DNA from: Ornithinibacillus salinisoli
GTDB taxonomy: Bacteria > Bacillota > Bacilli > Bacillales > Amphibacillaceae
Reading direction: 5' to 3' (one strand)
Length of the DNA: 64,000 bases
Assembly: GCF_042682545.1 (NCBI RefSeq)
Contig: NZ_JBHUHQ010000021.1
Positions 17,989 through 26,378 of the stretch are shown piece by piece (position 1 is the stretch's first letter; each line of letters opens with the position of its first letter). Under the pieces are notes generated by a model. That model had not been told where the DNA came from and did not search any database. It saw only the letters and a program-made list of their open reading frames with translations. The position numbers were made by a program, and so were the translations under genes.

Positions 17989-20797
17989 ACAACCTCTATT
18001 CTTTATATTGCTCATACCAGTGATCGGAATACTTTACCTGTATTGGAAAAAAAATAACGTAACGCCAAAACCTGAAAAATACACCATCCTAGCTTTACGT
18101 TCCATTATATTTATATGTATTATTTTTGCTTTAACGATTCCACATTTATTGTTTCCGGTCAATGGCGTAAACACCGTTTTTGTAGTAGACCAATCAGAAA
18201 GTGTTAAAAATCAACAAGGGAATATGTATGAGGAAATTGAACAAGCAATTAGTACTATGAGCACTGATGACCATTATGCTATTGTTACCGTTGGTGAAGA
18301 AGGGAAAGTTAGCCAAACATGGTCTAGCCGTGAGAAAGGGCTCGTTACCAACAAAGTTCTAGATAAAACTACCTTTACTAATCTTGAAGAAGGATTACAA
18401 ATAGCTTCAAGTCTACTATCATCGAATCAAAATGGTCGCATCGTTTTGTTAACAGATGGAAATGAAAACATTGGAGATGTTATACAGCAAGTAGCATTAT
18501 TAAATCAACAACAAATACCAGTTGATGTCATTCCATATACAACTTCTGTTCCGTATGATGTTGCCATTGATCAGTTTGATATACCATCAAACTTATATTT
18601 AGGTGAGCATGCGGATTTATCTATTAGTTTGTCCAGTACTGTCGATACGAATAGTAGGATACGAATTACGAAAGATAATGAAACCGTCATAGATGAAGAA
18701 GTGCAGGTCAAACAAGGAACAAACGCCTATACGTTTAATTACGCAGTGGAATCTACTGGTAACCACAGATTTCATGCAGAAATCGCAACAGATGAAGATG
18801 GAATAATCGAAAATAATATCGCAGATGCCATTACTACGGTAAAGGGAAATCCTACTGCACTTTTAGTTGAGGGGGATGAAGGGGAAGGAGATAATATATC
18901 TACTGCCTTGCAAGCTTCTAATCTACAGGTAGATAAGACGATACCTAAGTTATTGCCAACGAAACTTGCTGGATTATTAGACTATGAAACGATTATTTTT
19001 AGTAATGTTACTGCCACGGATATAACCCAAGATCAAATGGAGATTATTGAAAGCGCCGTTCGCGATTTTGGTGTGGGTTTTGTAATGACAGGTGGAAATA
19101 AAAGCTATGGATTAGGTGGCTATTTCAAAACTCCGATTGAAAATTTATTACCTGTTGAGATGGATCTAAAAGGAAAAAAGGAGTTACCTTCATTAGGAAT
19201 GATTATTGTAATGGATCGATCTGGGAGTATGTCTGGACATAAAATTGATTTAGCCAAAGAAGCTGCTGCAAGATCAGTTGATTTACTTCGAAACACCGAT
19301 ACATTAGGTTTTATCGCTTTCGATGATCAACCTTGGCAAATTATTGATACGGAACCACTTCATGATAAAGAGGAGGCCATTGATAAAATACGTTCGATCA
19401 CTGAAGGTGGCGGCACGGAAATTTTTACTTCCTTACAAGAAGCGTATTCACAGTTAGAGCCCCTCGAGTTAAAACGTAAGCATATTATTTTATTAACAGA
19501 CGGTCAATCTGCAACAAATGGAGATTATTCCGCAGTGATCTCTCAAGGACTCGAACATAATGTAACACTATCTACAGTGGCCATTGGAAGTGATGCAGAT
19601 CGCACACTTTTAGAGGATTTAGCTGAAGAAGGTACCGGTAGATTTTATGATGTACAAGATGCTTCTACTATACCAAGTATCCTTTCTAGGGAAACGATCT
19701 TAACAACAAGAACTTATATAGAGGACGAGCCATTTTATCCAAGTTATATGGAAGGAACAGAGTGGAGTCATCTGTTTCAAAATGGCGTCCCAGAAATGAA
19801 TGCATATGTTGCAACTGATCCAAAGGATAGAGCGGAAATTGTATTATTGAGTGAAAAGGAAGATCCAGTACTCGCAAGATGGAAATATGGTTTAGGTAAT
19901 ACAATTGCTTGGACTTCTGATGTACGCGGGGAATGGTCAGGGGCTTGGCCAGCTTGGGAGAATTGGCCAACTCTATGGAATGAAATGATAACATGGAGTC
20001 TTCCTAACTATCAACAAGACGTATATGATATCAAACAAACAAGAGATGGAAGGCAAGTCATATTATCGATTACATCAGAAGATGCTGATTTGCTACCACT
20101 GGAAGCGGAAGTAGTTGATGAGAAGGGAAATGAAGTTGAAGCACAGATCCGTACAACCGCTCCTGGTGCATATGAAGTTACTTTTTCTGCTGAAACCGGT
20201 GTATATTACTTACAGCTTTCTAAAATGCAAGAAGATCAAATCATAGGTAGTTTTCAAGCAGGAATAGTTGTACCATATTCCGAGGAATTTGAATTACTTC
20301 ACACCAATCAAACATTGATAAATGAAATTGCAGCTGTCGGTGAAGGAAAAGTTATCGATTCACCGGAAGATGCGTTTCGATCATTGGATAGAAATAGTTT
20401 TGAACGACAACCGATATCTATGGTACTACTTTTCATAGCTTTTCTTATCTTTTTTATAGAAGTAGCGATTCGTCGTTTCGGTATCATGTCGATACTTCAT
20501 AAGATACGTACTTCACGTTCTGAAAAGGCAGCTAAATTTGATAATAAGAAACAAAACATGGAACAAACGTATGATAGATTAAAGAAATCTACAAACCAGA
20601 CTAAAACAAAACATATTAATCAATCGTTAAAAGAAGAAGATAAAGTAGAGCAGAACAAATGGGGAAAAGAGCCCAGCATTACTCCAGTAATGAAGCCGAA
20701 GACAGAAAAGAAGCAAAAAGAAGTGGATCATCCAACTGAAGGTAGTAATGATCGGATGAAGAGGTTGTTAGATGCAAAAAATAGGAAAGGGAAATAA
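17972..20797 (+). CDS. Large membrane vWA/amidotransferase-like protein, last gene of the operon
   Basis: This 941-aa protein starts at GTG after GGGAGG. It has two N-terminal helices (about 8-24 and 40-60) and a first vWA-like domain whose metal site reads DQSES (73-77). A middle amidotransferase-like part follows (FGVGFVMTGGNKSYGLGGY), then a second vWA domain with a canonical DRSGS site (415-419) and threonine/aspartate positions in ILLTDGQS. A membrane helix lies near 812-830 and a Lys-rich cytoplasmic tail of about 100 residues ends the protein. The tail may dock on MoxR or DUF58. The operon ends at the hairpin just downstream. Confidence 0.88.
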   Translation: MELQIEQPLFFILLIPVIGILYLYWKKNNVTPKPEKYTILALRSIIFICIIFALTIPHLLFPVNGVNTVFVVDQSESVKNQQGNMYEEIEQAISTMSTDDHYAIVTVGEEGKVSQTWSSREKGLVTNKVLDKTTFTNLEEGLQIASSLLSSNQNGRIVLLTDGNENIGDVIQQVALLNQQQIPVDVIPYTTSVPYDVAIDQFDIPSNLYLGEHADLSISLSSTVDTNSRIRITKDNETVIDEEVQVKQGTNAYTFNYAVESTGNHRFHAEIATDEDGIIENNIADAITTVKGNPTALLVEGDEGEGDNISTALQASNLQVDKTIPKLLPTKLAGLLDYETIIFSNVTATDITQDQMEIIESAVRDFGVGFVMTGGNKSYGLGGYFKTPIENLLPVEMDLKGKKELPSLGMIIVMDRSGSMSGHKIDLAKEAAARSVDLLRNTDTLGFIAFDDQPWQIIDTEPLHDKEEAIDKIRSITEGGGTEIFTSLQEAYSQLEPLELKRKHIILLTDGQSATNGDYSAVISQGLEHNVTLSTVAIGSDADRTLLEDLAEEGTGRFYDVQDASTIPSILSRETILTTRTYIEDEPFYPSYMEGTEWSHLFQNGVPEMNAYVATDPKDRAEIVLLSEKEDPVLARWKYGLGNTIAWTSDVRGEWSGAWPAWENWPTLWNEMITWSLPNYQQDVYDIKQTRDGRQVILSITSEDADLLPLEAEVVDEKGNEVEAQIRTTAPGAYEVTFSAETGVYYLQLSKMQEDQIIGSFQAGIVVPYSEEFELLHTNQTLINEIAAVGEGKVIDSPEDAFRSLDRNSFERQPISMVLLFIAFLIFFIEVAIRRFGIMSILHKIRTSRSEKAAKFDNKKQNMEQTYDRLKKSTNQTKTKHINQSLKEEDKVEQNKWGKEPSITPVMKPKTEKKQKEVDHPTEGSNDRMKRLLDAKNRKGK

Positions 20798-20839
20798 TTC
20801 TGAGACCAAAAACCGTAGTTGCTAAATACTATCAAGTAT

Positions 20840-20877
20840 ACATCCAATCACCATCTGTTGAGATGATGATTGGATGT
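20840..20877 (+). terminator. Hairpin ending the eight-gene operon
   Basis: ACATCCAATCA and TGATTGGATGT pair, extended by CATCT/AGATG, around a 4-nt loop. The following T run is weak (TTCATTATTGGTTTT), so termination may be partial. The rest of 20.8-21.1 kb holds a second hairpin (20918-20950) and no gene. Confidence 0.65.
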
Positions 20878-21102
20878 TCATTATTGGTTTTGTAAATGGT
20901 AACTTATGGCAAGTGTTAAAAGAGGATCGACAATGTGATCGATCTTTTTAAATGTCATTTAGTTCAGAAATTTATAACATGCCGCTTGGAATATTATGTT
21001 AATATAACATATATAGATCTTGAACTAACGATGGTGGATAGCTTAATAAAGGTATTGATAGTAAAAGAATATCCACTTTCAAGACAGAAAATGGAGGAAT
21101 TT

Positions 21103-21747
21103 ATGGAAAGGATATTACAAAAGATAGTTAATCTAATAAACCGTAAAAATAAAAAAGTAATCATAGGAATATCGGGTCATGGCGCTTCTGGAAAGACCAC
21201 CTTTGCAAATAATCTAATAAAACTTCTGCGACAAAATGATGTGAATTATATTAATACCGACCCTTATATTATAAGTTCGAACATCAGAAAGTTCGCTTTA
21301 TTAGATTATGAATATAAGAATGAAAATCATCATTATAAAATGACAGCCTGCCATCCTGCTGCTCATTATGTAACAGCACTAGAGAGAGACATAAGAATGA
21401 TAAGAGATGATTTAGATTTTTATACAATAGATACACCTTATAAAAAGAGCCAATTAATTTCTTCAAGAAACAGGGTGAATATTGTTGAAGGCATGAGTGT
21501 TGCTTTTACAAATCCAAATTTGTATGATTTTAAAGTTTACTTATATACAGATGGTGAAACCGAGTTAATGAGAAGGTCTGTTCGTGATGTTTCTGAAAGA
21601 GGTACAGACATAAATTATTTAAGGAAATCACATGAAGAGCGTAGAAATCAATATGAATTATTTATGCATTCTTTCCATCAACATTTTGATGCCGTTATAA
21701 AAAATTCCAATGAAGAATATTTTCTGGAAAAAGATGATTTAAATTAA
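21103..21747 (+). CDS. P-loop uridine kinase-like protein
   Basis: About 214 aa from the ATG at 21103, chosen because GGAGG lies 6 bases upstream; the open frame extends to 20935 without such a site. The Walker A is GISGHGASGKTT, and a typical uridine/phosphoribulokinase layout follows: NTDPYI after the P-loop, YDFKVYL and a late RRSVRDVSERG lid. The substrate is unknown. Similar short kinases occur as single accessory genes in Bacillaceae. It stands alone, with no operon partner. Confidence 0.78.
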   Translation: MERILQKIVNLINRKNKKVIIGISGHGASGKTTFANNLIKLLRQNDVNYINTDPYIISSNIRKFALLDYEYKNENHHYKMTACHPAAHYVTALERDIRMIRDDLDFYTIDTPYKKSQLISSRNRVNIVEGMSVAFTNPNLYDFKVYLYTDGETELMRRSVRDVSERGTDINYLRKSHEERRNQYELFMHSFHQHFDAVIKNSNEEYFLEKDDLN

Positions 21748-21839
21748 AGTAACTTGGAGTTGTCATTAAAGAAGTATTGCGATTCCTGATTTTATTTAAC
21801 CCCCTTATTTACAAATAAAAAACCAGAGGAGATTTAATT

Positions 21840-22295
21840 GTGGAAACTATCACATTTGGTGAAAAAGAAGAAGGTAAGGAATTCATATGGAGGCAAGCTG
21901 TTTATGGTTTAATGTTCAATAGTCAAAAAGATAGACTAGCGATAATTCAAACAAGTGATGGTGAGTATTTTCTTCCAGGAGGTGGAATAGAAAATAATGA
22001 AACACATGAAGAGTGTTTAAAAAGAGAGTCCGTTGAAGAAATGGGAATGTATATTAAAGTGGGTTCTTTTATTGGGTGTGCCCGAAGATATTTTTATTCT
22101 TCAAATGAAAATAAACATTACCTTAGTCAAGGTTATTTTTATTTGTGCGAGATGGGAAGGCAAGTTAGTAAACCAATAGAAGATGATCATTTTCTTCAAT
22201 GGATTGAACCGTCCCAATCAACAGAAATTTTATTCCACGAACATCAAATCTGGGCAGTTAAGGAAGCATTAAGGAAATCAAAGTTAATAAGATAA
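21840..22295 (+). CDS. Nudix hydrolase
   Basis: This 151-aa protein starts at GTG with AGAGGAG 8 bases upstream. The Nudix box is complete: G-x5-E-x7-R-E-x2-E-E-x-G across residues 48-69 (GGGIENNETHEECLKRESVE and on to EEMG). The Glu pairs bind the metals that hydrolyse a nucleoside-diphosphate-linked substrate. The substrate cannot be inferred. The 236 bp that follow show only short broken frames, the clearest being about 22309-22404, with no recognised product. Confidence 0.88.
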   Translation: METITFGEKEEGKEFIWRQAVYGLMFNSQKDRLAIIQTSDGEYFLPGGGIENNETHEECLKRESVEEMGMYIKVGSFIGCARRYFYSSNENKHYLSQGYFYLCEMGRQVSKPIEDDHFLQWIEPSQSTEILFHEHQIWAVKEALRKSKLIR

Positions 22296-22531
22296 TGGTG
22301 TTGGATCTAAAGGGATGAAGAACAGAATAAGTTGGGTGGTTTAATTGGTACCATTATTACTATTTTAGAGATAACAGAAGTAAAAAAGTTACCTTTTTAT
22401 AGTTGATGTATTAATAATCCTTTTTGGCTTTAATTTTGACTATCAAAGGGTGGTATTTTGTTGGGAAGTGGAATGATGCAGCGTATACATGAAATAATGG
22501 TATCAGAACAATAAATTGGAAGGGAGTAAAT

Positions 22532-22879
22532 ATGAAAAAAATACTCTTTTTAGTATTTTTATTAATCACTTTAGTGATTGCTACCGATCTAATTAATACG
22601 TTCAGTGCTAGCGATTCGATGACACTAGAAGGTTACTTATTGATAAAAGAAGAAACGAACTATTTAGTTAGCGACGATAAGTTTGATTCAGAGGTTGCAA
22701 ATAAAATAACGGGTTCCGAGATATTGTCAACCTATAACCAGGTATATATATTAGATAAAATACCCTTTTCATTGAAAAAAATTAAAAACGGGCAGAAAGT
22801 AAAAGTATACCACAACGGTATTATTTTAGAATCTAACCCTGCTAAAGTAAATGTATTGAAAATGAAAAACATAGATTAG
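22532..22879 (+). CDS. DUF3221-like exported protein (YobA-type)
   Basis: This 115-aa protein has an N-terminal hydrophobic segment (about 3-20), probably a signal anchor, since there is no lipobox cysteine. The C-terminal pattern PFSLKKIKNGQKVKVYHNGI followed by LESNPAKV matches the small DUF3221 family, whose members are usually lipoproteins. Function is unknown. GGGAG precedes the ATG. The 215 bp downstream carry short unrecognised frames. Confidence 0.68.
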   Translation: MKKILFLVFLLITLVIATDLINTFSASDSMTLEGYLLIKEETNYLVSDDKFDSEVANKITGSEILSTYNQVYILDKIPFSLKKIKNGQKVKVYHNGIILESNPAKVNVLKMKNID

Positions 22880-23095
22880 TATATTGCTTTTATTAGTTTC
22901 AGCTTCTATTTACTAATGCAGGGTAGGGGAAGATAGCAACATTGTTGGTTGAAATACGAGTAATTAATGAAGAGGATGGATGTTGGAATTATATCGATAT
23001 TAATTTCACAGTTAAATAATATGAAGGAATTACATATCGACTATTGCGGTAAAGTTGGCACTAAAAAATAGTTCTCTACTTAACTGAGGTGTAAA

Positions 23096-24232
23096 ATGAA
23101 ACAATCACTGCTGGAAATTCAATCAACCTTAAACATAAGCACTTTAAAGGAATGTGTTTCTAAAATAATTAATAGGAGGGTTAGTCATATACAAGAATGG
23201 ACTCTTGAATCGATATCGTGTGCATCATTAAATTTTACTACAGAAGGTATTTTCCGAATTTACGGATCTGTAACGACCTTGGAAAAGGAAATACATTGGT
23301 CACTTGTATTAAAAATAATTAAACCAGAACAAGGTGAAAAGAATAATGCACAGCACCACAACTATTGGAAAAGAGAAGCATTGGTAAACCAATCTGGACT
23401 ATTAACGAATCTTTCTGATGTTATATATACTCCTCAATGCTATAAAGTTGAAAAACAGGAAAATGGATTAATCTGGATATGGATGGAAGAAATTCAAGAA
23501 GATAATACGAAACCCTGGTCCGAAAATGAATTCGCTTTTGCTGCTCGAAAATTGGGTATGTTCAATGGTGGTTATTTATTAGATAAAACTACTCCAGATT
23601 ATACATGGATTTGCCGTCAATGGCTAAAGTCATGGGTATATGGGTGTAAAAAATATTCCATAGATCCAAGTACTTACTATTCAAAGGTTCAAAATCTCAA
23701 TAATATAAATAGCATATATAATTCCTATCATTACTTAAATGAAAACTTAGATAAACATTTTAACGCTTTGGCCAGTTTACCACGTGTACTTGCTCATCAA
23801 GATTTAAGTAAACAGAATATGTATACGAAACTACATAAAGGAACTAAAAAGTTAACATTAATTGACTGGCAGTTTTTAAGTATTTCTGGACTTGGTGAAG
23901 ATTTAGGAAAACTATATGGTGTTGCGTTAAGCCAACAAGATATTCCAATTGAAAAAGGAGATTATTATCAGGATTTGCTATTTACAAATTATATTGAAGG
24001 ACTAAGAGATGCAGGTTGGAACAAGGATTCTACATTAGCTAGATATGGATTTTGTATCTCTTTTGCGTTACGAAGTGCATGGGAGGTGCCAAAACTAATT
24101 AAGCAAACAGCAGATTCTATTATGATGTCCGACAAAGAAAAGATGCAATCCATAGAAATACTTACACGAATTACAAGTATTCAAATGGAATTAGGTAAAG
24201 AGGCGGAAAAAATTCGTCCAGTTAATATCTGA
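23096..24232 (+). CDS. Aminoglycoside phosphotransferase-like kinase
   Basis: This 378-aa protein has the APH/choline-kinase fold. The catalytic loop is LAHQDLSKQNMY (HxDxxxxN) and the metal-binding motif is LIDWQF followed by GEDLGKL. The N-lobe has LVLKIIKPEQ, containing the ATP-binding Lys. Members phosphorylate antibiotics, choline, homoserine or sugars, and nothing here fixes the substrate. The ATG follows GAGGTG. It has no partner genes. Confidence 0.82.
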   Translation: MKQSLLEIQSTLNISTLKECVSKIINRRVSHIQEWTLESISCASLNFTTEGIFRIYGSVTTLEKEIHWSLVLKIIKPEQGEKNNAQHHNYWKREALVNQSGLLTNLSDVIYTPQCYKVEKQENGLIWIWMEEIQEDNTKPWSENEFAFAARKLGMFNGGYLLDKTTPDYTWICRQWLKSWVYGCKKYSIDPSTYYSKVQNLNNINSIYNSYHYLNENLDKHFNALASLPRVLAHQDLSKQNMYTKLHKGTKKLTLIDWQFLSISGLGEDLGKLYGVALSQQDIPIEKGDYYQDLLFTNYIEGLRDAGWNKDSTLARYGFCISFALRSAWEVPKLIKQTADSIMMSDKEKMQSIEILTRITSIQMELGKEAEKIRPVNI

Positions 24233-24331
24233 CACATGACAACTGTTTCGGGAAATCAGCAACATAACATATTATCTATACCTGCCTTAATGATATGTTA
24301 TATATTTATATTGAGAGGGGTGTACTGTTAT

Positions 24332-24754
24332 ATGAGGTTTATAAAATTTGTTATTATAGCCATAATTGTTTTATCCATTCTAGGCTATGGGGTATATTTT
24401 TTCGGAACAAAAATAGCATCAGAAAAGCTAATGGGTGCTTTGTCATCTGAATTAGAGAATAGTGGTGAAATGGAAATCATCAAACAAACTATTGAAAGTG
24501 ATCCGGAGTTAAAAGCATTAATAGAAGATGCCGCATCAGCTGATGAAAGTAAATTACCATTTACCACAAAAGAAGAAGCAACAAGATTGATAGTGAAAAA
24601 GGTAGGTATAACAAGACTTCAAGACATACAATCTAAGGTTCAACAAGGCAAAATCACCAAAGATGAGATCCTTCAAGAAATCGAAGAAAAACTAACTGAA
24701 GAGGAAATAACAGCAATGAAAGTAATTGTTTATAAAGAGCTTTATAATCATTAA
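24332..24754 (+). CDS. Single-pass membrane protein of unknown function
   Basis: About 140 aa from an ATG at 24332, downstream of GAGAGGGG. An upstream in-frame ATG at 24236 abuts the previous stop and has no ribosome site. A membrane helix lies at about 4-24 (FVIIAIIVLSILGYGVYFFG), followed by a helical charged domain rich in Glu and Lys. I do not recognise the family. The preceding gap has a 9-bp inverted repeat (ATAACATAT, 24264-24301). Confidence 0.65.
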   Translation: MRFIKFVIIAIIVLSILGYGVYFFGTKIASEKLMGALSSELENSGEMEIIKQTIESDPELKALIEDAASADESKLPFTTKEEATRLIVKKVGITRLQDIQSKVQQGKITKDEILQEIEEKLTEEEITAMKVIVYKELYNH

Positions 24755-24763
24755 TTGTAACAC

Positions 24764-24792
24764 TTGACCAAAGGAACATTCGTTCTTACAAT
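24764..24792 (+). promoter_or_regulatory. SigA promoter with LexA-like box in the spacer
   Basis: TTGACC, a 17-bp spacer and TACAAT form a near-consensus promoter about 90 bp before the YdeI-like gene. The spacer contains GAACATTCGTTC (24774-24785), matching the GAAC-N4-GTTC core of the Bacillus LexA/DinR operator. An occupied site there would block RNA polymerase. Confidence 0.55.
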
Positions 24793-24881
24793 ATAAATGT
24801 AAAAGAAAGAATTGAAGAAATTGTGAATGATCACTCTTTTCTTTAGACTGATCGAAGAAAATAGAAGAGGGGTACTCTTAG

Positions 24882-25475
24882 ATGACAAATAGTAGATTGA
24901 ATCCTAAGGTTGATGAATATTTAAGTAAAGCCACAAAGTGGAAGGAAGAATTTGTGAAGTTGAGAAATATCATTCTTGAATGTGAGCTGACGGAAGATTA
25001 TAAGTGGATGCACCCATGTTACACGTTTGAGAAAAAAAACATCGTTTTAATTCATGGATTTAAAGAATATTGTGCGCTTCTATTTCACAAAGGTGCCCTG
25101 TTAAAGGATTCCCATGGAATTCTAATCCAACAAACGGAGAATGTACAAGCGGCGAGACAGATTCGCTTCACCAATGTTCGAGAAATAGTTGAAATGGAAA
25201 CCATCTTGAAAAGCTATATTAAAGAGGCAATTGAAGTTGAAAAAGCAGGTTTGGAAGTGAATATTAAAAAGGATAGAGCATTCAATATTCCTGAAGAATT
25301 GCAAAGTAAATTCGATGAAATTCCAGCCTTGAAAACTGCTTTTGAAGCATTGACACCGGGAAGGCAAAGAGCATACATTCTATATTTTTCTAAAGCTAAA
25401 CAATCCAAAACTCGAACTTCGAGAGTTGAAAAATATATGCAGCAAATTCTCGATGGAAAAGGGTTAAATGATTAG
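24882..25475 (+). CDS. YdeI/DUF1801-like protein
   Basis: This 197-aa protein has a DUF1801-type N-terminal half (YKWMHPCYTFEKKNIVLIHG, CALLFHKGALL) and a C-terminal YdeI/OmpD-associated segment (IPEELQSKFDEIPALKTAFE, LTPGRQRAYILYFSKAKQSK). The pairing is typical of YdeI proteins, whose biochemical role is unclear. A promoter with a possible SOS operator lies upstream, so it may be damage-inducible. GAGGGG precedes the ATG. Confidence 0.8.
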   Translation: MTNSRLNPKVDEYLSKATKWKEEFVKLRNIILECELTEDYKWMHPCYTFEKKNIVLIHGFKEYCALLFHKGALLKDSHGILIQQTENVQAARQIRFTNVREIVEMETILKSYIKEAIEVEKAGLEVNIKKDRAFNIPEELQSKFDEIPALKTAFEALTPGRQRAYILYFSKAKQSKTRTSRVEKYMQQILDGKGLND

Positions 25476-25586
25476 TTGATGAAAGAATTAATTAATCAAA
25501 CTTTGAAACATTACCTCATTTTGCGATTATTCGCATTCCATTTTAGGTCATATTACATTCCATGAAATAAAATTGAGGAGAACCTA

Positions 25587-26036
25587 GTGAATCAACAAAA
25601 AATCAAAATTATTACGTATAATCCCGAGTACGCTGAGCAAACAGTCAAAATGTGGCGCGATAGCAAGGAAAAGGCTATTGGTAAGAAAGAAGCTCACAAC
25701 TTCGAAAATCAAGTGTATTTTCTAAATCATATTTTATCAGAACAGTTTCAAATTGAAGTTGCGTTAATCGGGGATAATGTAGTCGGAATGATTGCCTATA
25801 ACAAAACGGAAATAAGCCAACTTTATATTCATTTAGATTATCAAGGAATCGGTATAGGTCAAAAGCTGCTTGATAAAGCAAAGAAACATTCAAACGGGAG
25901 GTTAACATTATACACCTTTGAAGTAAATAAAAAAGCACAGCGATTTTATGAAAAACATGGGTTTAAAATTATTGGTAGAGGGCATGAAAATGAAGAAAAT
26001 TTACCAGACATTCAATACGAATGGATAACCAAATAG
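25587..26036 (+). CDS. GNAT family N-acetyltransferase
   Basis: This 149-aa protein starts at GTG after GAGGAG. The acetyl-CoA motif A is present as ISQLYIHLDYQGIGIGQKLL (Q/R-x-x-G-x-G/A type), followed by the C-terminal RFYEKHGFKIIGRG typical of the family. The substrate is unknown. It is a single gene followed by a hairpin. Confidence 0.88.
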   Translation: MNQQKIKIITYNPEYAEQTVKMWRDSKEKAIGKKEAHNFENQVYFLNHILSEQFQIEVALIGDNVVGMIAYNKTEISQLYIHLDYQGIGIGQKLLDKAKKHSNGRLTLYTFEVNKKAQRFYEKHGFKIIGRGHENEENLPDIQYEWITK

Positions 26037-26088
26037 ATAACTGTAATGCATTAACTGGGGCGATAGGACAGCAAGAGCAACGGCAATA

Positions 26089-26126
26089 GTTAAACAAGGC
26101 GATCTTAATGGATCGTCTTGTTTAAC
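26089..26126 (+). repeat. Strong hairpin after the GNAT gene
   Basis: GTTAAACAAGGCGATC pairs with GATCGTCTTGTTTAAC (one mismatch) over a 6-nt loop. The T run after it is poor. About 20 bp later comes TTGGAATATTATGTTA, which also follows the hairpin at 20918-20950. The two gaps may therefore be copies of one intergenic element. No gene is supported between 26037 and 26333. Confidence 0.55.
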
Positions 26127-26333
26127 TTAAAATTCCGATATTATTTTGGAATATTATGTTAGTATTGAGTTACGAAAATATCAAGCTATAGGACAAGATA
26201 GGGTAGTAAGGATTATTATAATAAGGAAAACTCAAGGGTAGTAGCAAACGGTTAATCCTATGTTTCGTCGAATACATAGGCAAGGATATCATGAGTGAAG
26301 CATACAATTACTTTTCCTTTGGAGGTATGTAGC

Positions 26334-26378
26334 ATGATTCAGCAACTACATTTAGCGGGAGGTATTACCGTGTTATGA
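26334..26378 (+). CDS. Possible 14-aa leader peptide coupled to the AraC gene
   Basis: An ATG with GGAGG 8 bases upstream opens a 14-codon frame (MIQQLHLAGGITVL) whose TGA overlaps the AraC-family ATG as ATGA. The AraC ribosome site (GGGAGG) lies inside this frame. The arrangement suggests translational coupling, but no expression evidence exists. Confidence 0.4.
   Translation: MIQQLHLAGGITVL

Noticed and set aside
22296..22531. Small gene between the Nudix and DUF3221-like genes
   Set aside because: Frames such as LGGLIGTIITILEITEVKKL are short, lack an ATG and a ribosome site, and are probably remnants.
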